A stretch of DNA of 64,000 bases from Comamonas phosphati (GCF_014637085.1 NZ_BMEU01000008.1:1-64000); one strand, 5' to 3'; counted from the first letter of the stretch, positions 40,434 to 50,893 are shown. The notes: generated by a model not told the origin, from the letters alone. Numbers and translations are program-made.

Positions 40434-41060
40434 TCAGTCGTTATCACCAGTCACCTTGCGATACCAGCCGCGGTGGTGCTGCTTGGCCCAGGCGCGGGTG
40501 ACCGTGCCGTAGAGCATGGCGCGGATCGTACCGCGGGTCCAGATGGCCGCATAGACGTGCAGGATGATCAGGCCGATCATCCACACGGCTGCAACGGCAT
40601 GGACCAGGGAGGCTGCGCGAACCACGTCCACGGGCAGGGTCCACCAGGCACGCCACATCAGAACGCCGGTGACGACGATGAGCAGCATGCCGATGACCAG
40701 GCCCCAGAACAGCAGCTTCTGGCCGCCGTTGTACTTGCCCTGTTCGGGCATGTCGTGGTCATCGCCGTCGATCATCTTGTTGACGTTCTTGAGCCATTCG
40801 ATGTCGCGGGATTCCACCACATTGAGCTTGGCAAAACGGCCGGCCATGATGATGAAGAACAAGGCCATCACCACCCCGATGTAGGGGTGCAGGATGCGGG
40901 TCCAGGGGCCGCCGCCGAACAGGTTGGTCAGCCAGAAGAAGGCGGGGTGGAAGAAGGCCAGGCCGGACAGTGCCAGCAGGATGAAGCAGATGCCTACGAT
41001 CCAGTGGTTGGCGCGTTCCGACGCGGTGTAGCGTACAAGGTCACGAGGATTGCGTTGCAT
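40434..41060 (-). CDS. fdoI: Formate dehydrogenase cytochrome b subunit (gamma)
   Basis: A 208-residue integral membrane cytochrome b556 with four hydrophobic helices. It begins with RYTASERANHWIVGICFILL, which carries the first haem His, and continues with HPYIGVVMALFFIIMAGRFA and SLVHAVAAVWMIGLIILHVY, which contain further haem-ligand His residues. Known role: anchors the dehydrogenase to the inner membrane and passes electrons to quinone. Its start overlaps the stop of the beta-subunit gene by one base. The fdo rather than fdn name is by convention only; both families look alike here. Confidence 0.92.
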   Translation of the reverse strand: MQRNPRDLVRYTASERANHWIVGICFILLALSGLAFFHPAFFWLTNLFGGGPWTRILHPYIGVVMALFFIIMAGRFAKLNVVESRDIEWLKNVNKMIDGDDHDMPEQGKYNGGQKLLFWGLVIGMLLIVVTGVLMWRAWWTLPVDVVRAASLVHAVAAVWMIGLIILHVYAAIWTRGTIRAMLYGTVTRAWAKQHHRGWYRKVTGDND

Positions 41061-42004
41061 CAGCGGGCCTCCTTTCCTGCGTTGCCGGCCGCGTTGTCCG
41101 CAGCCTGGTCCTGTCGGTCCATCTCATCTTCAAGCTCCTTGGACACCTCGTTCGGACCCTTGGTGATGTAGTGGAACAGGCTGCCGACGGCGGCAGCGCC
41201 CAGCGCTGCCATGGCCAGAGGCTTGGCGACGCCCTTCCACAAGGACACCATGGGGCTGATCGACGGATCGTCGGGCAGGCCCTTGTACAGCGAAGGCTTG
41301 TCCGCGTGATGCAGCACGTACATCACATGGGTGCCGCCCACGCCCTGCGGATCGTACAGACCCGCCTCGGCGTAGCCGCGCTCCTTCAGGTCGACCACGC
41401 GGCGTGCGGCCTGCTCCTTCATGGCGTCCTTGGTGCCGAACATGATGGCGCCCGTGGGGCAGGTCTTGACGCAGGCTGGTTCCTGGCCGACAGCCACGCG
41501 GTCGGAGCACAGGGTGCACTTGTAGGCCTTCTTGTCCTTCTTGGAGATGCGCGGGATGTTGAACGGGCAGCCGGTCACGCAGTAGCCGCAGCCCACGCAT
41601 TGATCCTGCTGGAAGTCCACGATGCCGTTGGCGTACTGGACGATGGCTCCGGGGGACGGGCAGGCCTTCAGGCAGCCGGGGTCCTCGCAGTGCATGCAGC
41701 CGTCCTTGCGGATCAGCCACTCCAGATTGCCTGTCGCTTCGTTCTCGTACTCGGTAAAGCGCATCACGGTCCACGACTCCGACGTGAGATCCGTCGGGTT
41801 GTCGTAGACGCCGGCTGCGACCGTGCCGATCTCGTCGCGCAGGTCGTTCCACTCCATGCAGGCGGTCTGGCAGGCCTTGCAGCCGATGCACTTGGAGACG
41901 TCGATCAGCTTGGCCACCTCGCCCGAATGGGCGCCACGCGCGCCGGGGGCGGGCGTGGTGGTGGCCGAGCGGCGCTTGATATCTAAAGACATGGTTGATG
42001 ACAT
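41060..42004 (-). CDS. fdoH: Formate dehydrogenase iron-sulfur subunit (beta)
   Basis: A 314-residue electron-transfer subunit with four [4Fe-4S] clusters. Cys clusters are visible as [46 protein letters not shown] and [22 protein letters not shown]-terminal transmembrane anchor ([19 protein letters not shown], near residue 270) and a charged tail end the protein, as in FdnH/FdoH. It wires the selenoprotein alpha subunit to the cytochrome. It starts 10 bases after the alpha-subunit stop. Confidence 0.94.
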   Translation of the reverse strand: MSSTMSLDIKRRSATTTPAPGARGAHSGEVAKLIDVSKCIGCKACQTACMEWNDLRDEIGTVAAGVYDNPTDLTSESWTVMRFTEYENEATGNLEWLIRKDGCMHCEDPGCLKACPSPGAIVQYANGIVDFQQDQCVGCGYCVTGCPFNIPRISKKDKKAYKCTLCSDRVAVGQEPACVKTCPTGAIMFGTKDAMKEQAARRVVDLKERGYAEAGLYDPQGVGGTHVMYVLHHADKPSLYKGLPDDPSISPMVSLWKGVAKPLAMAALGAAAVGSLFHYITKGPNEVSKELEDEMDRQDQAADNAAGNAGKEAR

Positions 42005-42014
42005 CCGCTGCTCC

Positions 42015-45000
42015 TTAGATCTTTTCCACCTTCACGAGGAAGGTCTTGGATTCAGGGGTCAAGCTGTTGCCGTCACCCACCGAGGCTGTCAGGTTGTTGG
42101 CCAGATAACCCTTGCGCCCCGTGGACGAGAAGCCCCAGTGAATCGGCACGCCCACGTGGTGGATGGTCTTGCCGTCGATTTTCATGGGCTTGATGCGCTT
42201 GGTCACGATGGCCGCAGCCTTCACGAAGCCGCGCTTGGAGCTGACCTTGACCTTCTGCCCGGTTTCTATGCCGAGCTCCTTGGCCAGCGCCTCGCCGATT
42301 TCCACGAACTGCTCGGGCTGGACGATGTTGTTCAGCTGCACGTGCTTGGTCCAGTAGTGGAAGTGTTCGGTCAGGCGGTAGGTCGTGCCCACGTGCGGGA
42401 ACTCGCTGGGCGAGCCTGCCGTGTCCTTGACGGAGTCGAAGATGCGCATGGCGGGGTTGATGACGGCCTGCTCGTTCTTGGGGTACATGGGGTTGTAGCC
42501 CAGCGGGTTGTCAAAAGCCTCGTAGTGCGTGGGGAACGGTCCTTCGTTCATGCCCTTGCGGGCAAAGAAGCGGGCAACGCCTTCGGGGTTCATGATGAAG
42601 GGGTTGGTCGTCTCGGGCGGCATGGCCAGGCCCATGTCGGGCACGTCGAAGCCGGTCCAGCTCGTGCCGTTCCACTTGACGAGGGCCTTCTTGGGGTTGA
42701 AGGGCTTGCCCTCGCGGTCGCAGGAGGCGCGGTTGTACAGCACGCGGCGGTTGGCCGGCCAGGCCCAGGCCCAGTTCAGCGTATTGCCCAGACCGCTGGG
42801 GTCCGAGTTGTCGCGGCGCGCCATCTGGTTGCCGGACGAAGTCCAGCAGCCGGCATAGATCCAGCAGCCGCCCAGGGTGGAGCCGTCGTCGCGCATCTCG
42901 CCGAAGCCGGCCAGCTGTTCGCCCGCCTTGCGGATGACCTTGCCCTCGGCGTCCTTCAGGTCCACCAAGGCACGGCCGTTGTACTCCTTGGCAACCTCGT
43001 CGGCGCCGGGATGGTCGGGCTGGGCATAGGGCCAGTACAGATTGACGATGGGATCGGGGAACTTGCCGCCGTCCTTCTGGTAGGCCGCCTTCAGGCGCAT
43101 GTGCAGGGCGGACATGATGGCGATGTCGGTCTTGGCCTCGCCCGGCGGCTCGGCCGCCTTCCAGTGCCACTGCAGCACGCGCGAGGAGCTGACCACGGCG
43201 CCGTCTTCTTCCGCAAAGCAGGTCGTGGGCAGGCGGAACACCTCGGTCTGGATGGAGGCGGAGTCCACGTCGTTGAACTCGCCGTGGTTCTTCCAGAACT
43301 CGGAAGTTTCCGTGACCAGCGGGTCCATGATGACCAGGAACTTGAGCTTCTTGAGGCCTTCGCGCACGTTGTTGCTGTTGGCCAGCGCCGCCAGCGGGTT
43401 GAAGCCCTGGGCGATGTAGCCGTTGACCTTGCCCTGGGCCATCAGGTCGAACACCTGCAGCATGTCGTACTGCCTGTCCAGCTTGGGCAGGTAGTCGAAC
43501 GCCCAGTTGTTCTCGGCCGTCGCGGCAGGCCCCCACCAGGCCTTCATCAGGCTCACGTGGAACTTGGGCGTGTTGGCCCAATAGTTCATCTGGCCCGGGC
43601 GCAAGGTCTTGGGCGTGCGCACGGCGATGTACTGCTGGTAGTCCTGCTCGGCGTCGTTGGCCAGCGTCAGGTAGCCGGGCAGCGAGTTGGAGAGCAGGCC
43701 CAGATCGGTCAGACCCTGGATGTTGGAGTGTCCGCGCAGCGCATTCATGCCGCCGCCGGCCACGCCGATATTGCCCAGCAGCAGCTGGACCAAGGCACCG
43801 CAACGCAGCATCTGCGCGCCCGTGGTGTGCTGGGTCCAACCCAGGGCGTACATGATGGTGGCGGAGCGGCCGGCCTGCGCCGTCGAAGCCAGCTTCTCGC
43901 ACACATGCAGGAATTTTTCCTTGGGCGTGCCGCAGATGGCCTCCACTTTTTCGGTGGTGTAGCCGGCGTAGTGCTTCTTGAGCAGCTGATAGACGCAGCG
44001 CGGGTGCTCCAGCGTGGGGTCGACCTTGACGAAGCCGTCGTCGCCCAGCTCATAGTCCCAGCTGCTCTTGTCGTAGCTGCGCTTTTCGGGGTTGTAGCCC
44101 GAGAAGATGCCTTCGTCGAATGCGAAGTCCTCGCGCACGATGAATGAGAAGTCCGTGTAGTTCTTCACATACTCGTGGTGGATCTTGTCGTTCGAGAGCA
44201 GATAGTTGATCACGCCGCCCAGGAAGGCGATGTCCGAGCCGGAACGGATCGGCGCATAGAAGTCGGCCACCGATGCCGAGCGGTTGAAGCGCGGATCGAC
44301 CACCATGAAGTGAGCCTTGTTGTGCTCCTTCGCTTCGGTCACCCACTTGAAGCCGCAGGGGTGCGCTTCGGCGGCATTGCCGCCCATGATCAGAATAACG
44401 TCCGCGTTCTTGATGTCGACCCAATGGTTCGTCATCGCTCCACGGCCAAACGTCGGGGCAAGACCTGCCACCGTCGGGCCGTGTCAGACACGTGCTTGGT
44501 TGTCGAATGCAAGAAGGCCCCAGGAACGGGCCACTTTGTGCGTGATGTAGCCGGCTTCGTTGCTGGCGGCGGAAGCGGCCAGCATGCCGGTGGTCAGCCA
44601 GCGGTTGACCTTTTGGCCCTTGTCGTTGGTCTCGACGAAGTTGGCATCGCGGTCGTCCTTGAGCAGCTTGGCGATGCGGTCCAGGGCTTCATCCCACGAC
44701 ATGCGCTTCCACTCGCTGGAGCCGGGAGCGCGGTACTCGGGATACTGGAGGCGGTGCGGGCTGTGCACGAAGTCGAGCAGCGAGGCGCCCTTGGGGCACA
44801 GCGTGCCGCGGTTGACGGGGTGGTCCGGATCGCCTTCCACGTGAATGACCGACAGCCTGGCATTCTTGACGCCGTCACCCAGAGAGTGCATCAGGATGCC
44901 GCAGCCTACGGAGCAATAGGTGCAGGTCTGGCGGGTGACCGTGGTGGCGGACAGCTTGTATTGCCGCACCTCGGCGAGCGCGGCCGTGGGCGAGAAGCCC

Positions 45001-45074
45001 ATCAGCGCCAGGCTCGAACCCGCCAGTGTTGAACCAGTCACTTTCATGAACTGGCGTCTGGAGAATTGGACCAT
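42015..45074 (-). CDS. fdoG: Selenocysteine-containing formate dehydrogenase alpha subunit
   Basis: A 1019-residue catalytic subunit read through an in-frame TGA at 44484-44486 (codon 197), which encodes selenocysteine. Around it [18 protein letters not shown] matches E. coli FdnG/FdoG, where Sec196 binds molybdenum. Upstream are the TAT signal ([16 protein letters not shown]) and the [4Fe-4S] Cys set CTYCSVGCG...[11 protein letters not shown]. Downstream [14 protein letters not shown] and the long molybdopterin-binding region follow. Known reaction: formate to CO2 plus two electrons at the periplasmic face, using bis-MGD. Automatic calling would split it into 44484-45074 and 42015-44471. A SECIS-like hairpin lies just after the TGA. 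Confidence 0.96.
44441..44483 (-). promoter_or_regulatory. SECIS-like hairpin directly 3' of the fdoG UGA codon
   Basis: Starting at the base after the UGA, CACGGCC (complement 44477-44483) pairs with GGCCGTG (complement 44441-44447). Inside, GGCA and TGCC close a small apical loop holding GGTCT, the type of loop bound by SelB in E. coli fdnG and fdhF. The position immediately 3' of the codon and the loop sequence both fit a bacterial SECIS element. Confidence 0.88.
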
Positions 45075-45097
45075 GTGGGGTACCCTTTCGGATAAAC

Positions 45098-45127
45098 GCT
45101 TTTATGTAAAAGCAAATTCTACGTAGA
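45098..45127. promoter_or_regulatory. Two small palindromes upstream of fdoG
   Basis: GCTTTT-ATGT-AAAAGC (45098-45113) and TCTACGTAGA (45118-45127) lie 24-53 bases before the fdoG ATG, in an AT-rich promoter region. One or both may be regulator sites for the formate dehydrogenase block. I cannot assign a regulator. Confidence 0.4.
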
Positions 45128-45213
45128 TACCTATTGACGCAGGTCGTCACAAACCCTGAATTCTTGAGTTTGGCCCTGCGATATTGAGCGGCAAGGGATT
45201 GTTGCTATAAAAT

Positions 45214-46380
45214 TTAGAGTTCTTCTTTGCTGGACGGGGAGGGCTCGGCGGGGGCTCCGGCAGGCGGTGCAACGGCTGGCTCCGTTTTTTGCGGGGGCGG
45301 ATTTTCGGCAGCCTGAAGCGCGCCCTGTTCGGTCTGCCGCTGCATGCCGGCAAACATATCCCAGGTGGCGATGAAAAGAGCGGCGATGGCCGGGCCCAGC
45401 ACAAAGCCCGTCAATCCGAAGACGGCCATGCCGCCCAGCGTGGAGATGAGGACGATGTAATCGGGCATCTTGGTGTCCTTGCCGACCAGCAGCGGGCGCA
45501 GCACGTTGTCCACGAGGCCGATGACAAGAAAGCCGTAGGCCGCCAGGATGGTGGCCTCGGCCGTGGCGCCTGTCGCCATGAAGTAGATGGCGACCGGCCC
45601 CCAGACCAGGCCGGCACCCACGGCGGGCAGCAAGGACAGAAAGGCCATGATCACGGCCCACAGGGTGGCGGCCTGGATGTCGAGAATCCAGAAAATCAGC
45701 CCTCCCAGCGCTCCCTGCGCGGCGGCAACGGCGAGGTTGCCCTTGACCGTGGCGCGGATGACGGTGGTGAACTTGCTGCCCAGTTCGTGCTTTTGCGCCG
45801 GCTCCAGCGGCGTCGCTTCCCGTACGCGCTGGATCAGCACTTTTCCGTCGCGCAGCAGAAAGTACATCAGGTACAGCATCACGCCAAAGCTCACGACAAA
45901 GCCCAGTGTGTTCTGGCCCAGGCCCACGGCCTTGGCGGCGGCGAGCTTGCTGGCCTGCACGGCGACTTCGGTGAGTTTTTCCTGCAACTCGCTCAAGGAG
46001 CCCAGGTGCAGCTTTTCCAGCCAGGGCGTGATCCAGGGGGGCAATGCGTCGAAGATCTGCTGCAGGTAGCTGCCCAAGGACAGGTTGCCGCTGCTCATCC
46101 GTTCGTAGATGGCGGCGGTTTCGCGCACCAGCGAGACGCCGATCAAGACCAGCGGCAGGATGACGACCACCAGGCACAGCAGCAGCGTCAGCAAGGTCGC
46201 CAGATTGGGACTCCGGGGCATGCGCGAGAGAATGCGCCGGTGCAGGGGGGAGAACACGATGGCCAGGACCACGCCCCAGAAGATGGCGCCCACGTACTCC
46301 CACAGCACCAGGCCGAAGCCCAGGGTGACGGCAGCCAGCAGCAGGATGAAGGTGCGTTTGTGAAGCAGCGAAAGTGGCAT
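45214..46380 (-). CDS. AI-2E family transporter (TqsA/YdiK-like permease)
   Basis: A 388-residue inner-membrane protein with about eight hydrophobic segments. The central loop (residues about 120-160, WLEKLHLGSLSELQEKLTEV) and the pair LLPAVGAGLVWGPVAIYFM near residue 255 and GFLVIGLVDNVLRPLLVGKD near residue 285 are typical of the AI-2 exporter family. The C-terminus is an added Pro/Ala-rich tail. Members differ in role (AI-2 export, Na+/H+ antiport), so the substrate is open. It is monocistronic, upstream of and divergent from sucA. Confidence 0.88.
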   Translation of the reverse strand: MPLSLLHKRTFILLLAAVTLGFGLVLWEYVGAIFWGVVLAIVFSPLHRRILSRMPRSPNLATLLTLLLCLVVVILPLVLIGVSLVRETAAIYERMSSGNLSLGSYLQQIFDALPPWITPWLEKLHLGSLSELQEKLTEVAVQASKLAAAKAVGLGQNTLGFVVSFGVMLYLMYFLLRDGKVLIQRVREATPLEPAQKHELGSKFTTVIRATVKGNLAVAAAQGALGGLIFWILDIQAATLWAVIMAFLSLLPAVGAGLVWGPVAIYFMATGATAEATILAAYGFLVIGLVDNVLRPLLVGKDTKMPDYIVLISTLGGMAVFGLTGFVLGPAIAALFIATWDMFAGMQRQTEQGALQAAENPPPQKTEPAVAPPAGAPAEPSPSSKEEL

Positions 46381-46609
46381 GGAGTTCCTTGGTGGTCAGC
46401 AGGCGCCAATGTAAGCGAGTTCGCAAACCCGATAAGGAAGGACCTGAGGTCCTGTGCCAGAACATAGGACTTTGAAAAGTGGCACAATGCCCGACGCAAA
46501 CTAAGGCCCTTCCCAGCCACAGACGCATCCGCCAAACGGTACAGCCGTGTCGCGGAAGGTTCTACCAACCAGCTAATGCTTTCCCAAGGGAAGCGGAGGT
46601 CAGCGCAAT

Positions 46610-49498
46610 ATGAGCGATCAGTCATCGGTCTATCAAGCCTATCAAGCCTATCAAGGCAATACCTACCTCTTCGGCGGCAATGCGCCGTACGTCGAAGAGA
46701 TGTATGAAAACTACCTGGCCAACCCCGGCAGCGTGCCGGACTCCTGGCGCGAGTACTTCGATGCCCTGCAACACGTTCCCGCGGTGGACGGTACGGACAA
46801 CAAGGACGTTCCCCATCTGCCGGTGATCAATGCCTTTGCCGAGCGCGCCAAGCAGGGCGGTACCAAGGTGGTCGTGGCCTCCGGCGCCGACTCCGAACTG
46901 GGCCGCAAGCGCACCGCCGTGCAGCAGCTGATCGCCGCCTACCGCAACGTGGGTGCACGCTGGGCCGATCTCGATCCCCTGAAGCGCACCGAGCGCCCCG
47001 CCATCCCCGAGCTGGAGCCGTTGTTCTACGGCTTCACCGATGCCGACCAGGAAGTGGTGTTCAACACCAGCAACACCTTCTTCGGCAAGGAGTCCATGAC
47101 GCTGCGCGAGCTGCTCAATGCGCTGCGCGAAACCTATTGCGGCACCATCGGCGCCGAGTACATGTATGCCACCGACCAGAACCAGAAGCGCTGGTGGCAG
47201 CAGAAGCTGGAAAACATCCGCAGCAAGCCCGTATTCAATGCCGACCAGAAGAAGCGCATCCTGGACCGTCTGACGGCGGCCGAAGGCCTGGAGCGCTACC
47301 TGCACACCAAGTATGTGGGCCAGAAGCGTTTCTCGCTGGAAGGTGGCGAAGCCTTCATCGCCGCCATGGACGAGCTGATCAATGTCGCCAGCATCAAGGG
47401 CGTGCAGGAGGTCGTGATCGGCATGGCCCACCGCGGCCGCCTGAACGTGCTGGTCAACACCCTGGGCAAGATGCCCAAGGATCTGTTCGCCGAATTCGAC
47501 CACACGGCTCCCGAAGACCTGACGGCCGGTGACGTGAAGTACCACCAGGGCTTCAGCTCCGACGTGTCGGCCAAGGGCGGCCCCATGCACCTGTCGCTGG
47601 CTTTCAACCCTTCGCACCTGGAAATCGTGAACCCCGTGGTCGAAGGCTCGGTGCGTTCGCGCATGGACCGCCGCGACGACCCCCATGGCAAGCAGGTGCT
47701 GGCCGTGCTGGTGCACGGCGATGCCGCTTTTGCCGGCCAGGGCGTGAACCAGGAAACCCTGGCGCTGTCCGAAACCCGCGGCTACACCACGGGTGGCACG
47801 GTACACATCATCATCAACAACCAGATCGGCTTCACGACCTCCGATCCGCGCGACCTGCGCTCCACGCTGTACTGCACCGACATCGTCAAGATGATCGAGT
47901 CTCCCGTGCTGCACGTCAACGGCGACGATCCGGAAGCCGTGTGCCTGGCCATGCAGCTGGCGCTGGAATTCCGCATGGAGTTCTCCAAGGACGTGGTGGT
48001 GGACATCATCTGCTTCCGCAAGCTGGGCCACAACGAGCAGGACACGCCGGCACTGACGCAGCCGCTGATGTACAAGAAAATCGGTGCCCACCCCGGCACG
48101 CGCAAGCTGTACGCAGACAAGCTGGCAGCGCAAGGTCTGGGCGACACGCTGGGCGACGACATGGTCAAGGCCTACCGCGCCGCCATGGACGAGGGCCGCC
48201 ACACGGTGGACCCTGTGCTGACCAACTTCAAGAGCAAGTACGCCGTGGACTGGAGCCCCTTCGTGGGCAAGACCTGGACCGATGCCGGCGACACCGCCAT
48301 TCCCCTTGCCGAATGGAAGCGCGTGGCCGAGAAGATCACCAGCATTCCCGATACGGTGGCGCCGCACGCTCTCGTGAAGAAGGTGTATGACGACCGCGCC
48401 GCCATGGGCCGTGGCGACGTCAACGTGGACTGGGGCATGGGCGAGCACATGGCTTTCGCTTCGCTGGTGGCTTCGGGTTATTCCGTGCGCCTGTCGGGCG
48501 AGGACTGTGGCCGCGGCACCTTCACCCACCGCCATGCCGTGATCCACGACCAGAAGCGCGAGAAGTGGGACGAGGGCACCTATATCCCGCTGCAGAACGT
48601 GGCCGACAACCAGGCTCCGTTCACCGTGATCGACTCCATCCTGTCCGAAGAGGCGGTGCTGGGCTTCGAGTACGGCTATGCCTCCAACGATCCCAATACC
48701 CTGGTGGTCTGGGAAGCCCAGTTCGGCGACTTTGCCAACGGCGCCCAGGTGGTGATCGACCAGTTCATCGCCTCCGGCGAAGTGAAGTGGGGCCGCGTGA
48801 ACGGCCTGACGCTGATGCTGCCGCACGGCTACGAAGGCCAGGGCCCCGAGCACAGCTCGGCCCGCCTGGAGCGCTTCATGCAGCTGGCCGCCGACACCAA
48901 CATGCAGATCGTGCAGCCCACCACGGCCAGCCAGATCTTCCACGTGCTGCGTCGCCAGATGGTGCGTGCGCTGCGCAAGCCGCTGGTCATCATGACGCCC
49001 AAGTCGCTGCTGCGCAACAAGGACGCGACCTCGCCGCTGTCCGAGTTCACCTCTGGTGGCTTCCAGACCGTGATCCCCGAGCAGGACGAAGCCGTCGTCA
49101 AGAACGCCGCCAAGGTCAAGCGCGTCATCGCCTGCTCGGGCAAGGTGTACTACGACCTGGTCAAGAAGCGTGCCGAAGGCAGCGTCAAGGACGTGGCCAT
49201 CATTCGCGTCGAGCAGCTGTACCCCTTCCCGCACAAGGCCTTCGCCGCCGAGCTCAAGAAGTACGGCAGCGCTACCGAAATCGTATGGTGCCAGGACGAA
49301 CCCCAGAACCAGGGTGCCTGGTTCTTCATCCAGCACAACATCCACGAGAACATGCGCGAAGGCCAGAAGCTCGGCTACTCGGGCCGCGCTGCATCGGCTT
49401 CGCCGGCTGTGGGTTACTCGCATCTGCACCAGGAGCAGCAAAAGGCACTGGTTGAGGGCGCCTTCGCCAAGCTCAAGGGTTTTGTCCTGACCAAGTAA
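46610..49498 (+). CDS. sucA: 2-oxoglutarate dehydrogenase E1 component
   Basis: A 962-residue thiamine-diphosphate enzyme of the TCA cycle that decarboxylates 2-oxoglutarate and transfers succinyl to E2. The N-terminal peripheral segment NTYLFGGNAPYVEEMYENYL is followed by the catalytic core with IGMAHRGRLNVLVNTLGKMP near 270, HLSLAFNPSHLEIVNPVVEG near 330, GDAAFAGQGVNQETLALS near 365 and the ThDP/Mg2+ region. The first codons contain three tandem TATCAAGCC-like repeats giving YQAYQAYQG. GGAG-like AAGCGGAGG lies before the ATG at 46610. It is first in the odh operon. Confidence 0.97.
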   Translation: MSDQSSVYQAYQAYQGNTYLFGGNAPYVEEMYENYLANPGSVPDSWREYFDALQHVPAVDGTDNKDVPHLPVINAFAERAKQGGTKVVVASGADSELGRKRTAVQQLIAAYRNVGARWADLDPLKRTERPAIPELEPLFYGFTDADQEVVFNTSNTFFGKESMTLRELLNALRETYCGTIGAEYMYATDQNQKRWWQQKLENIRSKPVFNADQKKRILDRLTAAEGLERYLHTKYVGQKRFSLEGGEAFIAAMDELINVASIKGVQEVVIGMAHRGRLNVLVNTLGKMPKDLFAEFDHTAPEDLTAGDVKYHQGFSSDVSAKGGPMHLSLAFNPSHLEIVNPVVEGSVRSRMDRRDDPHGKQVLAVLVHGDAAFAGQGVNQETLALSETRGYTTGGTVHIIINNQIGFTTSDPRDLRSTLYCTDIVKMIESPVLHVNGDDPEAVCLAMQLALEFRMEFSKDVVVDIICFRKLGHNEQDTPALTQPLMYKKIGAHPGTRKLYADKLAAQGLGDTLGDDMVKAYRAAMDEGRHTVDPVLTNFKSKYAVDWSPFVGKTWTDAGDTAIPLAEWKRVAEKITSIPDTVAPHALVKKVYDDRAAMGRGDVNVDWGMGEHMAFASLVASGYSVRLSGEDCGRGTFTHRHAVIHDQKREKWDEGTYIPLQNVADNQAPFTVIDSILSEEAVLGFEYGYASNDPNTLVVWEAQFGDFANGAQVVIDQFIASGEVKWGRVNGLTLMLPHGYEGQGPEHSSARLERFMQLAADTNMQIVQPTTASQIFHVLRRQMVRALRKPLVIMTPKSLLRNKDATSPLSEFTSGGFQTVIPEQDEAVVKNAAKVKRVIACSGKVYYDLVKKRAEGSVKDVAIIRVEQLYPFPHKAFAAELKKYGSATEIVWCQDEPQNQGAWFFIQHNIHENMREGQKLGYSGRAASASPAVGYSHLHQEQQKALVEGAFAKLKGFVLTK

Positions 49499-49548
49499 GG
49501 CTGTAAACCCACTTATTTACGCGGTTACCCATCAGACAAAACACCTAG

Positions 49549-49623
49549 GACTTACGCAAACACGCCGCATATCGCTGCCTACCTCCGGGCAGGCGCCTTG
49601 CCAGAACCTGATTTGCGTAAGTC
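49549..49623. repeat. Perfect 12-bp inverted repeat element between sucA and odhB
   Basis: GACTTACGCAAA (49549-49560) and TTTGCGTAAGTC (49612-49623) flank 51 bases containing no gene. The ends and size (75 bp) resemble a miniature inverted-repeat element; it could also be a long mRNA hairpin within the operon. The odhB ribosome site lies just downstream. Confidence 0.65.
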
Positions 49624-49648
49624 GTCACACTTTTGGAAAGAATTCAAA

Positions 49649-50893
49649 ATGGCCATCGTAGAAGTCAAAGTTCCCCAGCTGTCCGAGTCCATCACGGAAG
49701 CCACCATGCTCACCTGGAAGAAGAAGGTGGGCGAGGCCGTGGCCGTCGATGAAATCCTCATCGAGATCGAAACCGACAAGGTCGTGCTCGAAGTGCCCGC
49801 TCCCTCGGCTGGCGTGATCACCGAAATCCTGCAAGGCGACGGCGCTACCGTGACGGCCGAGCAGCTGATCGCCAAGATCGACACCGCCGCCGTGGCCGGC
49901 GCAGCGGCGCCCGCCGCCGCTCCCGCTGCGGCACCGGCGGCCGTGGCACCCGCACCTGCAGCGGCTGCTCCCGCCGGCGCCGACAAGAGCGGCGTGGCTA
50001 TGCCCGCTGCCGCCAAGATCCTGGCCGACAACAACCTGTCCGCGGCCAACGTGGCTGGCACGGGCAAGGACGGCCGAGTGACCAAGGGCGATGCCCTGAC
50101 CGCCATCAAGGGTGGCGCAGCCATCCCCACCGGCGTGCCCGCCAAGGCCCTGCCCCAGGTCGCCGCGCCTGCCGCCAAGGAAAACCTGGGCGAGCGTCCC
50201 GAGCAGCGCGTGCCCATGACCCGTCTGCGTGCCCGTATCGCCGAGCGCCTGCTGCAGTCGCAAGCCACCAACGCCATCCTGACCACGTTCAACGAAGTGA
50301 ACATGGCTCCTGTGATGGACATGCGCAAGAAGTTCCAGGACCAGTTCACCAAGGAACACGGCGTGAAGCTGGGCTTCATGTCCTTCTTCGTCAAGGCCGC
50401 GGTGCACGCACTGAAGAAGTTCCCCGCCGTGAACGCCTCCATCGACGGCAACGACATCGTCTACCACGGCTACTTCGACATCGGTATCGCCGTGAGCTCG
50501 CCCCGCGGCCTGGTGGTGCCCATTCTGCGCAACGCCGACCAGATGAGCTTTGCCGACATCGAGAAGAAGATCGCCGAATTCGGCCAGAAGGCCAAGGAAG
50601 GCAAGCTGGGCATCGAAGAAATGACCGGCGGTACCTTCTCGATCTCCAACGGCGGCACCTTCGGCTCGATGATGTCCACCCCCATCATCAACCCCCCCCA
50701 GTCGGCCATCCTGGGCGTGCACGCCACCAAGGACCGCGCCGTGGTCGAGAACGGCCAGATCGTGATCCGCCCGATGAACTACCTGGCCATGTCCTATGAC
50801 CACCGCATCATCGACGGCCGCGAAGCCGTGCTGAGCCTGGTGGCCATGAAGGACGCGCTGGAAGATCCTTCGCGCCTGCTGTTCGATCTGTAA
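49649..50893 (+). CDS. odhB: Dihydrolipoamide succinyltransferase, E2 of 2-oxoglutarate dehydrogenase
   Basis: A 414-residue E2 enzyme (also called sucB). One lipoyl domain with the lipoylated Lys in [14 protein letters not shown] (residue 43) is joined by an Ala/Pro linker to the E3-binding domain ([20 protein letters not shown]). A catalytic acyltransferase domain follows with [16 protein letters not shown] and the active-site [12 protein letters not shown] near the C-terminus. The ATG at 49649 is preceded by GGAAAG, which decides the start. It follows sucA after an unusual inverted-repeat spacer and precedes odhL. Confidence 0.96.
   Translation: MAIVEVKVPQLSESITEATMLTWKKKVGEAVAVDEILIEIETDKVVLEVPAPSAGVITEILQGDGATVTAEQLIAKIDTAAVAGAAAPAAAPAAAPAAVAPAPAAAAPAGADKSGVAMPAAAKILADNNLSAANVAGTGKDGRVTKGDALTAIKGGAAIPTGVPAKALPQVAAPAAKENLGERPEQRVPMTRLRARIAERLLQSQATNAILTTFNEVNMAPVMDMRKKFQDQFTKEHGVKLGFMSFFVKAAVHALKKFPAVNASIDGNDIVYHGYFDIGIAVSSPRGLVVPILRNADQMSFADIEKKIAEFGQKAKEGKLGIEEMTGGTFSISNGGTFGSMMSTPIINPPQSAILGVHATKDRAVVENGQIVIRPMNYLAMSYDHRIIDGREAVLSLVAMKDALEDPSRLLFDL

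Noticed and set aside
42015-45074. Formate dehydrogenase alpha as two separate genes or a pseudogene
   Set aside because: The single TGA is in the exact selenocysteine position with family flanks and a SECIS hairpin, and all Sec factors are encoded next to it.
46630-46660. Tandem TATCAAGCC repeats as a regulatory element
   Set aside because: They lie inside the sucA coding region and encode YQAYQAYQG, so a simple slippage repeat in the protein N-terminus explains them.
46622-49441. A 939-codon minus-strand frame opposite sucA
   Set aside because: Antisense shadow of sucA with low-complexity composition; no ribosome site or family.
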